From: Sphingobacterium arenae
GTDB lineage: Bacteria > Bacteroidota > Bacteroidia > Sphingobacteriales > Sphingobacteriaceae
NCBI RefSeq assembly: GCF_014692505.1
Contig: NZ_JACNYK010000003.1
Coordinates: 186,001-250,000, forward strand
Direction: 5' to 3'
Length of the DNA stretch: 64,000 bases
Under the pieces are notes generated by a model. The model saw nothing but the letters and a program-made list of their open reading frames with translations, did not search any database and was not told the origin of the DNA. Position numbers and translations under genes: made by a program. This document shows positions 29,168 through 37,183 of this stretch, piece by piece. Numbering within the stretch: the stretch's first letter is position 1; every line of letters begins with the position of its first letter.

Positions 29168-30472
29168 ATGAAGAAAGCTGTAAACTCATTAATAAAGAAA
29201 TCTCTTTTTTTAGGTGGTTGTTTTTTGCTATCGTTTTATCCGGGTACAAAATTGGCAGCGCAATATGTTGGTGGATCCTCCAGGTCAGCGTTGGATGATA
29301 CCGTTAATTTAAGTTTGCAAGAGTCGGTGAAACAATATGCCTATCTATCCGAGCAGGTTCCAAAAGATCAGCTGCCGCGTACTTATATCGATGGACAGGT
29401 GATGTCCGTGAGTCCGTATGCCTGGATAAGCGGGTTCTATCCTGGCTCCCTTTTATATCTGTATGAGTTTTCCCGCGACTCCATATTATTAAAAGAGGCG
29501 AACAACAAGCTTGTACAATTAGAGAAGCTACAGACGGTTACGGCCAACCATGATCTAGGTTTTATGATGTACTGTAGTTTTGGCAATGCCTATCGTCTTT
29601 TTCAAAAACCAGAGCATAAGTCGATCCTCATTCAGTCGGCCAAATCCCTTGCCAGTAGGTTTAATCCAAAGGTTGGATGTATCGAATCCTGGGATGAGAT
29701 TAAATCCTTGGGTGGAAAGAGAATGTTGGATTTCCCGGTCATTATTGACAATATGATGAACCTGGAGCTTTTGTTTTTTGCTTCGAAAGCAACGGGCGAT
29801 CCATATTATAAGGATATCGCGATTCAGCATACTGATAAAACCCTAAAAAATCACTTCCGAAAAGATTTTAGCAGTTATCATGTGGTTGCGTATGACACTG
29901 TGAGCGGAAAGGTATTGAGTAGAGAAACCCATCAAGGTTTTTCCGACAATTCTACCTGGTCTAGAGGACAGGCTTGGGCGATCTATGGTTTTACGATGGT
30001 GTATCGTGAAACGGGAAATAAGAAATATTTGAAAGCGGCGCAAAGAATGGCCGATTTTTACTTGAAGCATGAGAATCTTCCGGATGATATGGTGCCTTAT
30101 TGGGATTTTAATGTGAACCAGGAAGGGTATGATCCGGTTTGGAACTACGATCCGGCGAAATATCCAGAAATACCTCGTGATGCCTCTGCAGGAGCTATTG
30201 TGGCTTCAGCTTTATTGGAACTTTCTGGATATGTGACCAAGAAAAAAAGTCAATATTATTCATCAGCAGCTGAAAAGATGATCGCCAGTTTGTCGTCATC
30301 TAATTATCGTGCGCCGGTCGGAACTAATGGCGGATTTATTTTGATGCATGCTTCGGGTGGTGTCCCGGGCGATGTAGAAGTCGATGTTCCGCTCTCGTAT
30401 GCAGATTATTATTATATTGAATCGTTGATGCGCTATCAGAATCTTATATCTGACAAACCCATAGAAAAATAG
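29168..30472 (+). CDS. Glycoside hydrolase family 88 (unsaturated glucuronyl hydrolase-like), secreted
   Basis: This is a 434-residue protein from the ATG at 29168. An in-frame GTG at 29156 overlaps the GH2 gene, but the Met-Lys-Lys signal-peptide start 4 bases after the GH2 stop is more likely. Candidate catalytic aspartates are Asp129 ('NHDLGFMMYCSFGN') and Asp194 ('VIIDNMMNLELL'). 'WSRGQAWAIYGF' and 'PRDASAGA' match the paralogue at 10805-12016. It differs from that copy by short insertions, such as the 'NYDPAKYPE' region near residue 330. It removes the terminal unsaturated uronic acid produced by lyases; the PL8 lyase that could make this substrate is the very next gene. Confidence 0.92.
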   Translation: MKKAVNSLIKKSLFLGGCFLLSFYPGTKLAAQYVGGSSRSALDDTVNLSLQESVKQYAYLSEQVPKDQLPRTYIDGQVMSVSPYAWISGFYPGSLLYLYEFSRDSILLKEANNKLVQLEKLQTVTANHDLGFMMYCSFGNAYRLFQKPEHKSILIQSAKSLASRFNPKVGCIESWDEIKSLGGKRMLDFPVIIDNMMNLELLFFASKATGDPYYKDIAIQHTDKTLKNHFRKDFSSYHVVAYDTVSGKVLSRETHQGFSDNSTWSRGQAWAIYGFTMVYRETGNKKYLKAAQRMADFYLKHENLPDDMVPYWDFNVNQEGYDPVWNYDPAKYPEIPRDASAGAIVASALLELSGYVTKKKSQYYSSAAEKMIASLSSSNYRAPVGTNGGFILMHASGGVPGDVEVDVPLSYADYYYIESLMRYQNLISDKPIEK

Positions 30473-32494
30473 ATGAAAAATCTCCTGTTTATTTTATTGC
30501 TCATACCATTTTTTGCCCTGCATACTGCATGGGCGCAAACGCCGTCTAATGATACGCTAATAAATCGATATAAAGAATATTTGTTCCGTACGAACGATGC
30601 CGAACAAGATATTGATTCATTCATAAAGCGTTTGGATCCATCTGGAAAATGGCCGGATATCAACTATGCGGATTCTAGCCTCGCGGATTGGAAAATCACG
30701 ATCCACTTAAGACGGGTTCGTACGCTGTCATTCGCTTGGGCGAACCCTAAATCATCGCATTATCAGGATCCAGTAATCCGAAAGATGATTGATATTGCGT
30801 TGGATCATTGGTTACAGATTAGATACCAAAGCAAAAACTGGTGGCATAATGAGATCGGGGTACCGCAGTTGATGCGGGATATCATTGTTTTGCTCCGGCA
30901 AGACCTGGATTCTCTGCGCCTGCAACAAGCGTTAGCGGTAATGGGTCAACTACGGGTGCACGAGGACTACGTGGGGGGCAATCTCATATGGTGTGCAGAT
31001 TTGGGTTTACACTACGGTGCATTGATAGACGACGAAAACCTCTTAAACAAATGCCGGCAACTTATCCTAAAAGAAATTGAAATAGGAACCGGTGAAGGAA
31101 TTCAACCGGATTACAGCTTTCATCAACATGGTAAGCGTCTGCAAATGTTTCAATACGGTAAGGCTTATCTCTGGGAAAGTATGCGCATCGCCTGGGAGCT
31201 CCGCGATACGCATTTGGCCTTTCCAGAGGAAAAGATACAAATTTTAATGGATATGGTTATCGAAGGCTGGCAATGGATGGCACGAGGCATTCATACGGTT
31301 CCGGGAACGATGGATCGCTCATCGTCGAGAAAAGGCGAATTACGGAGTGCGGATATGCGTTTATTGCTCCCTTTTATGAAGGAATTACAACCTCAAAATA
31401 CTGCCATCACAACAATGGAAGCCATGCAGAACGGTCAGGGGACGCTTGTAGGTTATCGATATTATCCGTATTCTGATTTTGCTGTTTTTCATCGCCCGGG
31501 GTTCAGCTTCTTCTTAAAAACGGTGTCCACACGTACACTACCTACGGAGTCTATTAATAGCGAAAATCTTAAAGGAAAACTATTAAATAGTGGAGACACT
31601 TACTTGATTAGAAACGGAGAGGAATATTTTGATCTATTGCCTGCCTGGGATTGGACGGCTCTTCCCGGTTTAACCACCTTTAAAGAGGCGGACCATGTGA
31701 GCCGTAGGCCTTTCGTAGGGGGAGTGTCCGATAATATAGACGGCTTTTCTGTGATGGACTACGTTTTGCAAGACAAGACGGAGAAGCAGGAGTTTTCGGC
31801 TCGGAAGTTCTGGGCCTCGCATGGGGATGTTGTGGTTTGTTTAATAGGTGATATGAAAAGCAAAGGTATTTCCGGGCTTTTATATACCTCCTTAGATCAA
31901 AACCGTTTGCAAAGTGAGGTGACCGTAAATTCTATAGAGAATGTTTTAACGCCGGGTACGCATAGCCTCGATGATGTTCGTTGGATACATCATTCGGGAT
32001 TTGCCTATATCCCCCTAAAGCCGACTGTGTTTACCATTCATCTAAAAAAGGTAGAAAGTAACTGGACTTCCATCAATGCAGCTGGAATAGCAGAGCGAGT
32101 AGAGGAGAGCGTGTTCCTCCCTCAAATGCTACATAATATGATTGGAGAAGATTCGGCTGGATATGTGCTAGCACCTGCTGCTAGTCCAAAACAAACTGCA
32201 AAGTTGGCGAGCAATCCTAGCTGGACGGTGTTACGGAACGAAGAGGCTTGCCAAGCGGTAGAATTCAAAGGGGGGATTCTGATGGCAGCTTTTTATTCGC
32301 CCGGAGAGCTTAATTTTGGGAAGAAACAAGCTATCCAGGTGGATCAGCCCTGTTTAATTTTAATTAAGGGTGGTGTGCTTTATGCGAGCGACCCTACTCA
32401 AGAAGGAAAAGAGGTTAATGTAACCGTTGGAGGCAAGAAGTTTAAAATACGGTTGCCCTTGGATGGTACGACGACCCAATTACCGTTAAAATAA
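30473..32494 (+). CDS. Polysaccharide lyase family 8 (chondroitin AC/hyaluronate/xanthan lyase-like)
   Basis: This 673-residue secreted protein (signal peptide 1-22, 'AWAQ') is close in length to the roughly 700-residue chondroitin AC lyases. Residues 25-340 form the (alpha/alpha) toroid and the rest is beta-sandwich. The PL8 catalytic set is readable: Asn170 ('VGGNLIW'), His219 ('FHQHG'), Tyr228 ('FQYGKAY') and Arg282/Arg286 ('DRSSSR'). The His-Tyr spacing of 9 and Arg-Arg spacing of 4 match chondroitinase AC (His225, Tyr234, Arg288, Arg292). Trp123-Trp124 form the aromatic patch. The enzyme cleaves a hexosamine- or hexose-to-uronic-acid linkage by beta-elimination. Which polymer is cut is not decided. 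It begins directly after the GH88 stop codon. Confidence 0.87.
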   Translation: MKNLLFILLLIPFFALHTAWAQTPSNDTLINRYKEYLFRTNDAEQDIDSFIKRLDPSGKWPDINYADSSLADWKITIHLRRVRTLSFAWANPKSSHYQDPVIRKMIDIALDHWLQIRYQSKNWWHNEIGVPQLMRDIIVLLRQDLDSLRLQQALAVMGQLRVHEDYVGGNLIWCADLGLHYGALIDDENLLNKCRQLILKEIEIGTGEGIQPDYSFHQHGKRLQMFQYGKAYLWESMRIAWELRDTHLAFPEEKIQILMDMVIEGWQWMARGIHTVPGTMDRSSSRKGELRSADMRLLLPFMKELQPQNTAITTMEAMQNGQGTLVGYRYYPYSDFAVFHRPGFSFFLKTVSTRTLPTESINSENLKGKLLNSGDTYLIRNGEEYFDLLPAWDWTALPGLTTFKEADHVSRRPFVGGVSDNIDGFSVMDYVLQDKTEKQEFSARKFWASHGDVVVCLIGDMKSKGISGLLYTSLDQNRLQSEVTVNSIENVLTPGTHSLDDVRWIHHSGFAYIPLKPTVFTIHLKKVESNWTSINAAGIAERVEESVFLPQMLHNMIGEDSAGYVLAPAASPKQTAKLASNPSWTVLRNEEACQAVEFKGGILMAAFYSPGELNFGKKQAIQVDQPCLILIKGGVLYASDPTQEGKEVNVTVGGKKFKIRLPLDGTTTQLPLK

Positions 32495-32503
32495 GAACGA
32501 TTA

Positions 32504-33211
32504 ATGAAAAAGATACTATATACCATTTGTTTTGTAGGGCTAACTCTTGTTGGTCAAAAAGTTTATGCCCAGGCGGATTCGGCGACTTATTTGAATACGA
32601 TCAAGGCAGAGCTGAAAGAAAAGTGGCCAGCGAACCGAACCATTAACTTGGTGTTTCACGGACATTCCGTTCCTTCCGGTTATTTTCAGACACCCTTGGT
32701 AAGAAGAATGGATGCCTATCCATTTCTTGTTCTACGTGCTTTAGATGAGAAATATCCTACGGCGGTGATCAATGTTATCACGACTTCCATTGGTGGGGAG
32801 AACTCCGAACAAGGCGAAAAGAGATTCAAAACGGAGGTGATGGTACATCGGCCGGATGTATTGTTTATCGATTATGCGCTGAATGACCGAAATATCGGTC
32901 TGGAGCGATCCCGCACCGCGATGGAGAAGATGATCGTAGAGGCTTTGGCACAGGATATAAAAGTGGTTCTTTTGACGCCCTCGCCCGATTTAACAGTTGA
33001 CCTGCTTTTGCAAGATAACACGTTGGAATTATATCGGAATCAACTAGCGGATCTATCAAAGAAATATAATATTGCTATAGTTGATAGTTATCAAGTATTT
33101 AAAAAACGGAAAGCTGAAGGGGAGGAGTTGAAGCTATACATGGCCCAAAGCAATCACCCGAATAAAAAGGGGCATAAACTCATCGCCGATGAGATCATGC
33201 ACTGGTTTTAA
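32504..33211 (+). CDS. SGNH/GDSL-family hydrolase, probable carbohydrate esterase
   Basis: This 235-residue protein has a signal peptide (1-22, 'VYAQ'). Block I has Ser55 in 'FHGHSVPSGY', the glycine block is 'SIGGENSE' (about 95-102), the Asn block is 'ALNDRN' with Asn127, and His218 lies in 'SNHPNKKGH'. In canonical SGNH enzymes an Asp lies three residues before the catalytic His; here that place is Gln215, so this may be a Ser-His dyad. SGNH enzymes in PULs are usually acetyl esterases, so it may deacetylate the polysaccharide. Last gene of the operon, 9 bases after the PL8 gene. Confidence 0.78.
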   Translation: MKKILYTICFVGLTLVGQKVYAQADSATYLNTIKAELKEKWPANRTINLVFHGHSVPSGYFQTPLVRRMDAYPFLVLRALDEKYPTAVINVITTSIGGENSEQGEKRFKTEVMVHRPDVLFIDYALNDRNIGLERSRTAMEKMIVEALAQDIKVVLLTPSPDLTVDLLLQDNTLELYRNQLADLSKKYNIAIVDSYQVFKKRKAEGEELKLYMAQSNHPNKKGHKLIADEIMHWF

Positions 33212-33231
33212 ATAGAAGGAGATACAACACT

Positions 33232-34131
33232 CTAGGTTCGCTTTTTATGATTGTTTCTGTATTGTGCCGGAGCAATCTCCATTAATTTTTTGAAGAGCCT
33301 TGAAAAATAATACGGATCCTTAAATCCCAGTGTGTTACAAATCTCTTTGATACTCATATCGGTAAAATATAGGTATTGGCAAGCTTGATGAATCTTCATC
33401 TGGTTAAAATACTGAATAGGAGAGAAGCCTGTTTTTTTCTTAAAAAGATCGGAATAATGGGATACCGAAAGATGTTGTTCGCTAGCGAAGTCCTGTAACG
33501 TAAAATTCAAATGAAGGTTGTCTTTCATGAACTTGATGGATTTATTAACACTATCCACTTCGTAATAAGACAGAAAAGTTTCTTTATGATAGATCAGAGA
33601 AGAAAGGAATTGGAGAAGATTGATGTTTGCTAACTCAACGCTACGTTGGTCAAAGCTATGTTCGATGATGCTAAAGATTTGATTGAATAGATCAATCCGC
33701 TGTTCGTCATAAGGCAAAGAACGTGTGGTTAGTGCAGTACCATCGGTATGTCTGGAATACAGGTGGTCTGCATTTTTACCTTCAAAGTGGATCCAGTAGA
33801 TACTCCATGGATCTGTAGAAGATGAGTGATAATGGTGGGGAACATCCCGTGGAATAATAAAAAAGTGATTGGGGTTTAACGTATGTTTTTCTCCTTGAAC
33901 TGTAATGGTGCCCTGCCCCTCTATGCAATAGAGCAAAATGTATTGCGAGCAACCTGTATTTCGCCGCCTATCATGGTGGTTGGCATAAGGATAAAAACCG
34001 ATAGCGGTAAGGTAGATATTGTTAATTAGTAGGTTTTTTGCAATCTGATTGTGTATTTCAGGTGGAATGACGATCATTTTTTGACCCACAAAACCTTCCT
34101 TAATTTTCTTTATCTCGACCTGTGTATTCAT
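33232..34131 (-). CDS. AraC-family transcriptional regulator with N-terminal cupin-type sensor
   Basis: This is about 299 residues from the chosen ATG at 34131. Longer reading to 34188 is possible but would overlap a -7-like element at 34186-34193. The N-terminal AraC-type cupin domain (about 45-160) shows 'YCIEGQGTI' and 'WIHFEG'. The C-terminal double helix-turn-helix (about 195-295) shows 'DFASEQHLSVSHYSDLFKKKTGFSP' in pieces and 'FKDPYYFSRLFKK'. Such proteins bind a sugar and activate catabolic operons. It lies convergently 20 bases from the end of the PUL operon, so it is the obvious candidate PUL regulator; no hybrid two-component regulator or sigma/anti-sigma pair is present in the window. 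The link is by position only. Confidence 0.88.
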   Translation of the reverse strand: MNTQVEIKKIKEGFVGQKMIVIPPEIHNQIAKNLLINNIYLTAIGFYPYANHHDRRRNTGCSQYILLYCIEGQGTITVQGEKHTLNPNHFFIIPRDVPHHYHSSSTDPWSIYWIHFEGKNADHLYSRHTDGTALTTRSLPYDEQRIDLFNQIFSIIEHSFDQRSVELANINLLQFLSSLIYHKETFLSYYEVDSVNKSIKFMKDNLHLNFTLQDFASEQHLSVSHYSDLFKKKTGFSPIQYFNQMKIHQACQYLYFTDMSIKEICNTLGFKDPYYFSRLFKKLMEIAPAQYRNNHKKRT

Positions 34132-34185
34132 TTTGTTTATAGCTGTGCTTCCATTCATACTGCACATGAATCTCAGCACAATATA

Positions 34186-34193
34186 CAAAATTA
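34186..34193 (-). promoter_or_regulatory. Candidate -7 element of the araC-type gene
   Basis: On the minus strand this reads TAATTTTG, matching TAnnTTTG. Transcription would start near 34180, downstream of the most distal possible start codon. This favours translation from 34131 (or 34158). Confidence 0.4.
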
Positions 34194-34472
34194 TCTTAAA
34201 AAGATTTAACTTCCATCTCCCACTTAATACAACGATAGCATAGTTTATATTACAAGTTTTTCCAAGGTATTATTTATTAATCCGATCGCTATTTTGCCCT
34301 GTTTTTTATAAATGGTGGGTATCCGAGTTTTACTTTTTTAACCATTTATATGAAGTATCTCATCACCTTACGGGATACTATGGAATTTTCCAGGAGTTTT
34401 TTTTCCTCCACAACAGCCAACAACGATTGTTCATGCCGGACGTTTCCCTCGAAATTTTTAACTTAGCGCATT
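34189..34472. other. Divergent intergenic region with a 10-base inverted repeat
   Basis: This region lies between the araC-type gene and the response-regulator gene. TATAAATGGT at 34307-34316 is inverted at 34341-34350 with a 24-base spacer. A GGAG/CTCC hairpin around 34393-34409 lies closer to the response-regulator start. No gene was seen. The inverted repeat is a candidate operator. Confidence 0.4.
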
Positions 34473-35180
34473 ATGACAGGAAAAAAAATATTACTTATTG
34501 AAGACGAAAAAGATGTCGCCGATGTCATTATTCAGGGTTTGGAAGAAGATGGGGCTTTTGTTTTGCACGCTACCAACTATGAAAGTGCACTTAGCCTTTT
34601 GAAAATGAATAATATAGATCTGGTTGTTTTGGATGTTTTGTTGCCGAAAACAAATGGATTGGACATCTGTAAAAATTTCCGAAACTTAGGATACATCGAT
34701 CTCCCTATTTTGATGGTCACAGCGCTAGGTGGTCCTGAAAATGTCGTATTGGGTTTGGACAGCGGAGCAGACGATTACCTGTCCAAACCGTTTAAATTAA
34801 TAGAACTCAAGGCGCGGGTACGGACGTTGATACGTAGAAATCACGAAATCGCAAAACAGTCGCAAGGCAAAGAGAAATACCACTATGTTTATAAGTTAAT
34901 CGAAATCGATGATTATAAAAAGATAGCGCATGTGAACGGACAAGAGCTTAACTTAACAGCTACAGAATATCGTTTACTTTTGCTTTTTATCCAATCGCCA
35001 CAAAAGGTTTTCCAACGAAGTGAACTGCTAGACAAAATATGGGGGATCAACTTTGATATCGGATCTAATGTAGTAGATGTGTATGTGAACTATTTGCGTA
35101 AAAAGATAGAAAAAGCCACTCCCGTAAAAGCTATCCATACGGTCATTGGAATGGGGTATGTATTAAAGATAGAAGATTAA
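34473..35180 (+). CDS. OmpR/PhoB-family response regulator
   Basis: This 235-residue protein has a receiver domain (1-120) with the acidic pocket 'EDE' (10-12), phospho-acceptor Asp54 ('LVVLDVLLP') and conserved Lys in 'DDYLSKPF'. The C-terminal winged helix (about 135-233) contains 'LTATEYRLLLLF' and 'SNVVDVYVNYLRKKI'. It activates or represses transcription when phosphorylated by the histidine kinase encoded by the next gene, whose ATG follows the stop codon directly. Direct hexamer repeats with N5 spacing at 36562-36609, typical for this family, suggest that the three genes downstream of the kinase are targets. Confidence 0.95.
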   Translation: MTGKKILLIEDEKDVADVIIQGLEEDGAFVLHATNYESALSLLKMNNIDLVVLDVLLPKTNGLDICKNFRNLGYIDLPILMVTALGGPENVVLGLDSGADDYLSKPFKLIELKARVRTLIRRNHEIAKQSQGKEKYHYVYKLIEIDDYKKIAHVNGQELNLTATEYRLLLLFIQSPQKVFQRSELLDKIWGINFDIGSNVVDVYVNYLRKKIEKATPVKAIHTVIGMGYVLKIED

Positions 35181-36536
35181 ATGAGAAGCTATAACAAAAC
35201 ATTATACGCGCTGATTGCTATTTTAGTGATTTATACTGTTTCCTTTGTGGCGTTTATCATGTATTCCATTACTAATTTTGCCTTTTCTGATTTTTATAAA
35301 CGCTTGGATCTTCGACGAGATCTTGCCGCTGAGCGAATGCTGAATGGCAACGCAAATCAAAAAGATTGGTCGCTAAGTTATCTTGAAGAGCTAAACAACC
35401 AACACGAATTTATCGTTGAACTTGACGAAAAAGCGGATATTGTAAAAAGTAGCGGATTTAATCTATCCTTATGGGAAAGGGTAAATAAACAAGGAGAAAC
35501 CAATTTTAAGGAAAGCAATACTTTTTATTCGACGAAATTTTACCAGCAAGAGGGGAAAAATTATATAGTAGGTGTCTCGGCAGAGAACTATTTCTATACC
35601 CACCATTTGCGCTATCTACAAAATTTACTCCTTATCGCACTCTTATTAGGTGTGCTGTTTGTCGTTGTGGTTTCTTTATTAGTGAAGCGTTCGTTCATTA
35701 AACCTATTCATGGATTGATCGATGAGGTGAAAAAAATCGGTTCTGAAAATTTATATCTTCGACTAAGTGAAGATAAATATAAAGGCGTATTGCACAAGCT
35801 GGCGAATACATTTAACCGTATGCTCAATCGTGTCGAAACTTCTTTTGAAACACAAAAGAATTTTATCAGTAATGCCTCGCATGAGTTGAATACCCCGTTA
35901 ACATCCATCATTGGTATTGCGGATCTTGCTCTTTCTAAGGATCGAACAATCGAACAGTATAAAGAGGCGATGCAGAAGATCGTTGATGCTGCGGGAAATC
36001 TGGAAAAGAAAACCAGTGCCCTATTGTTGCTTGCCAGAACAGGTTATGAAAGAAATAATAAGCTTAATTTTAAACCAGTACGTATCGATCAGGTCATTAT
36101 GGATGCGGAAATGACGGTGAAAGCCATTAATGAACGGTTTCATATAAAAACAGACTTTAGTATGCTTCCTGATGATAGCATGAAGCTCAAGGTGAACGGA
36201 TTGGCACCGCTACTTCAGCTCGCTATTTCCAATGTTGTTTCTAATGCATGCAAGTATTCATCGAACCATACCGCGTATGTTGCGCTGGGAGCATTTGAAA
36301 ATGGTGTCCTCATTCTTATCAAAGATGAAGGCATCGGCATTCCCGAGAAAGAGATATCGTATATCTATGATCCTTATTTTAGGGCTTCTAATACACAACA
36401 TGTCTCCGGATATGGTATTGGACTCCCTTTAGCACGGAATATCATCAAAATGCATGATGGCAAATTATCTATTACGTCAACCTTGGGACGAGGAACAACA
36501 GTGCGTATAGAATTGCCTGCTTTTACCCCACTTTAA
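35181..36536 (+). CDS. Membrane sensor histidine kinase
   Basis: This 451-residue protein has transmembrane segments at about 8-32 and 148-170 flanking a roughly 115-residue periplasmic sensor. A HAMP linker (about 170-222) follows, then a HisKA domain with phospho-His234 ('NASHELNTPL') and a HATPase domain (about 325-448) with N box 'NVVSNACKYS', 'DEGIGIP' and 'GYGIGLPLA'. It forms a two-gene operon with the response regulator, with no bases between stop and start. The signal sensed is unknown. The E-L-N-T-P variant of the H box is common in Bacteroidota. Confidence 0.95.
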   Translation: MRSYNKTLYALIAILVIYTVSFVAFIMYSITNFAFSDFYKRLDLRRDLAAERMLNGNANQKDWSLSYLEELNNQHEFIVELDEKADIVKSSGFNLSLWERVNKQGETNFKESNTFYSTKFYQQEGKNYIVGVSAENYFYTHHLRYLQNLLLIALLLGVLFVVVVSLLVKRSFIKPIHGLIDEVKKIGSENLYLRLSEDKYKGVLHKLANTFNRMLNRVETSFETQKNFISNASHELNTPLTSIIGIADLALSKDRTIEQYKEAMQKIVDAAGNLEKKTSALLLLARTGYERNNKLNFKPVRIDQVIMDAEMTVKAINERFHIKTDFSMLPDDSMKLKVNGLAPLLQLAISNVVSNACKYSSNHTAYVALGAFENGVLILIKDEGIGIPEKEISYIYDPYFRASNTQHVSGYGIGLPLARNIIKMHDGKLSITSTLGRGTTVRIELPAFTPL

Positions 36537-36561
36537 TGTCTTTTTAATCTCGTACCTTCCT

Positions 36562-36609
36562 TTTAATCTCATTTTAATTTTCTTATAAAAAGTTTAATGA
36601 AATTCTAAT
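36562..36609 (+). promoter_or_regulatory. Two tandem hexamer-N5-hexamer boxes, probable response-regulator operator
   Basis: TTTAAT occurs at 36562-36567 and 36573-36578 (11-base period), again at 36593-36598, followed by TCTAAT at 36604-36609 (11-base period). A further TTTAAT is at 36543-36548. OmpR/PhoB-type dimers bind such direct repeats. The array lies about 35 bases upstream of the -7 element at 36642-36649 and directly follows the kinase gene. Confidence 0.55.
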
Positions 36610-36641
36610 TTGGGTTTCACGCCGTTGCTATGTGGCTGACT

Positions 36642-36649
36642 TACTTTTG
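36642..36649 (+). promoter_or_regulatory. Candidate -7 promoter element for the 36671-38403 operon
   Basis: TACTTTTG matches TAnnTTTG and lies 21 bases before the ATG at 36671. This excludes an upstream GTG at 36632 as the start codon, because it would lie before the promoter. The -33 element is weak. Confidence 0.5.
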
Positions 36650-36670
36650 TATCTAAATAATAAGAAGTCA

Positions 36671-37183
36671 ATGATACAACGCGTGCTTATTCCGACAGAT
36701 TTTACCGTTAACTCTCTTCGAATCGTTTTAGAGTATTTGGAAAATAGTAATCATCAACAAGTAGAGCTGGTGCTTACCTGCGGGTATAATTTAGGTGAAT
36801 CTATTGGTATGTTGTTGGGGTTTACGGTGGATGACTACCTTGCTGAAATGCAAAATGAAGATTTCCTCAAAGGTTGCGAAATGATCAAATCTCGCTTTAA
36901 GGATAGGGTGGTAGAGATGTATAGCGATTTGATGATTTCAAGAAATAAGCGCTATGTCCACAATTATCTGAAAGGAGGTCAATTTGCACAAATTGTGTTA
37001 CCGAATATATTTGAATTTAATTATACAACGAACTGTTTTGATATCGTCGAATTGATGAAGACAAGTCAACTGTCTGGTATGCCCGAAATCATATCCGTTA
37101 GTATGAGTGATGAAAAATTACAAGCACAGGATACGTTGGACAGCTTTTTCTTTCGGAAGAAATGGAGGTTTACCTATGAATAG
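36671..37183 (+). CDS. Small cytoplasmic protein resembling a universal-stress-protein fold (unknown function)
   Basis: This is 170 residues from the ATG at 36671. The opening 'MIQRVLIPTDFTVNSLRIVLEYLE' resembles the first strand and helix of UspA domains. The rest ('ELVLTCGYNLGESIGMLLG' and 'QFAQIVLPNIFEFN') could complete a small alpha/beta fold, but the Usp ATP-binding G-2x-G-9x-G motif is absent. Its end overlaps the next gene by 8 bases. It sits behind direct repeats typical of OmpR-type binding and after the kinase gene, so it is probably an output of that system. The family is not identified. Confidence 0.65.
   Translation: MIQRVLIPTDFTVNSLRIVLEYLENSNHQQVELVLTCGYNLGESIGMLLGFTVDDYLAEMQNEDFLKGCEMIKSRFKDRVVEMYSDLMISRNKRYVHNYLKGGQFAQIVLPNIFEFNYTTNCFDIVELMKTSQLSGMPEIISVSMSDEKLQAQDTLDSFFFRKKWRFTYE

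Noticed and set aside
36632..36670. Upstream GTG start for the Usp-like gene
   Set aside because: The -7 element TACTTTTG lies inside this extension, so the ATG at 36671 is the start.
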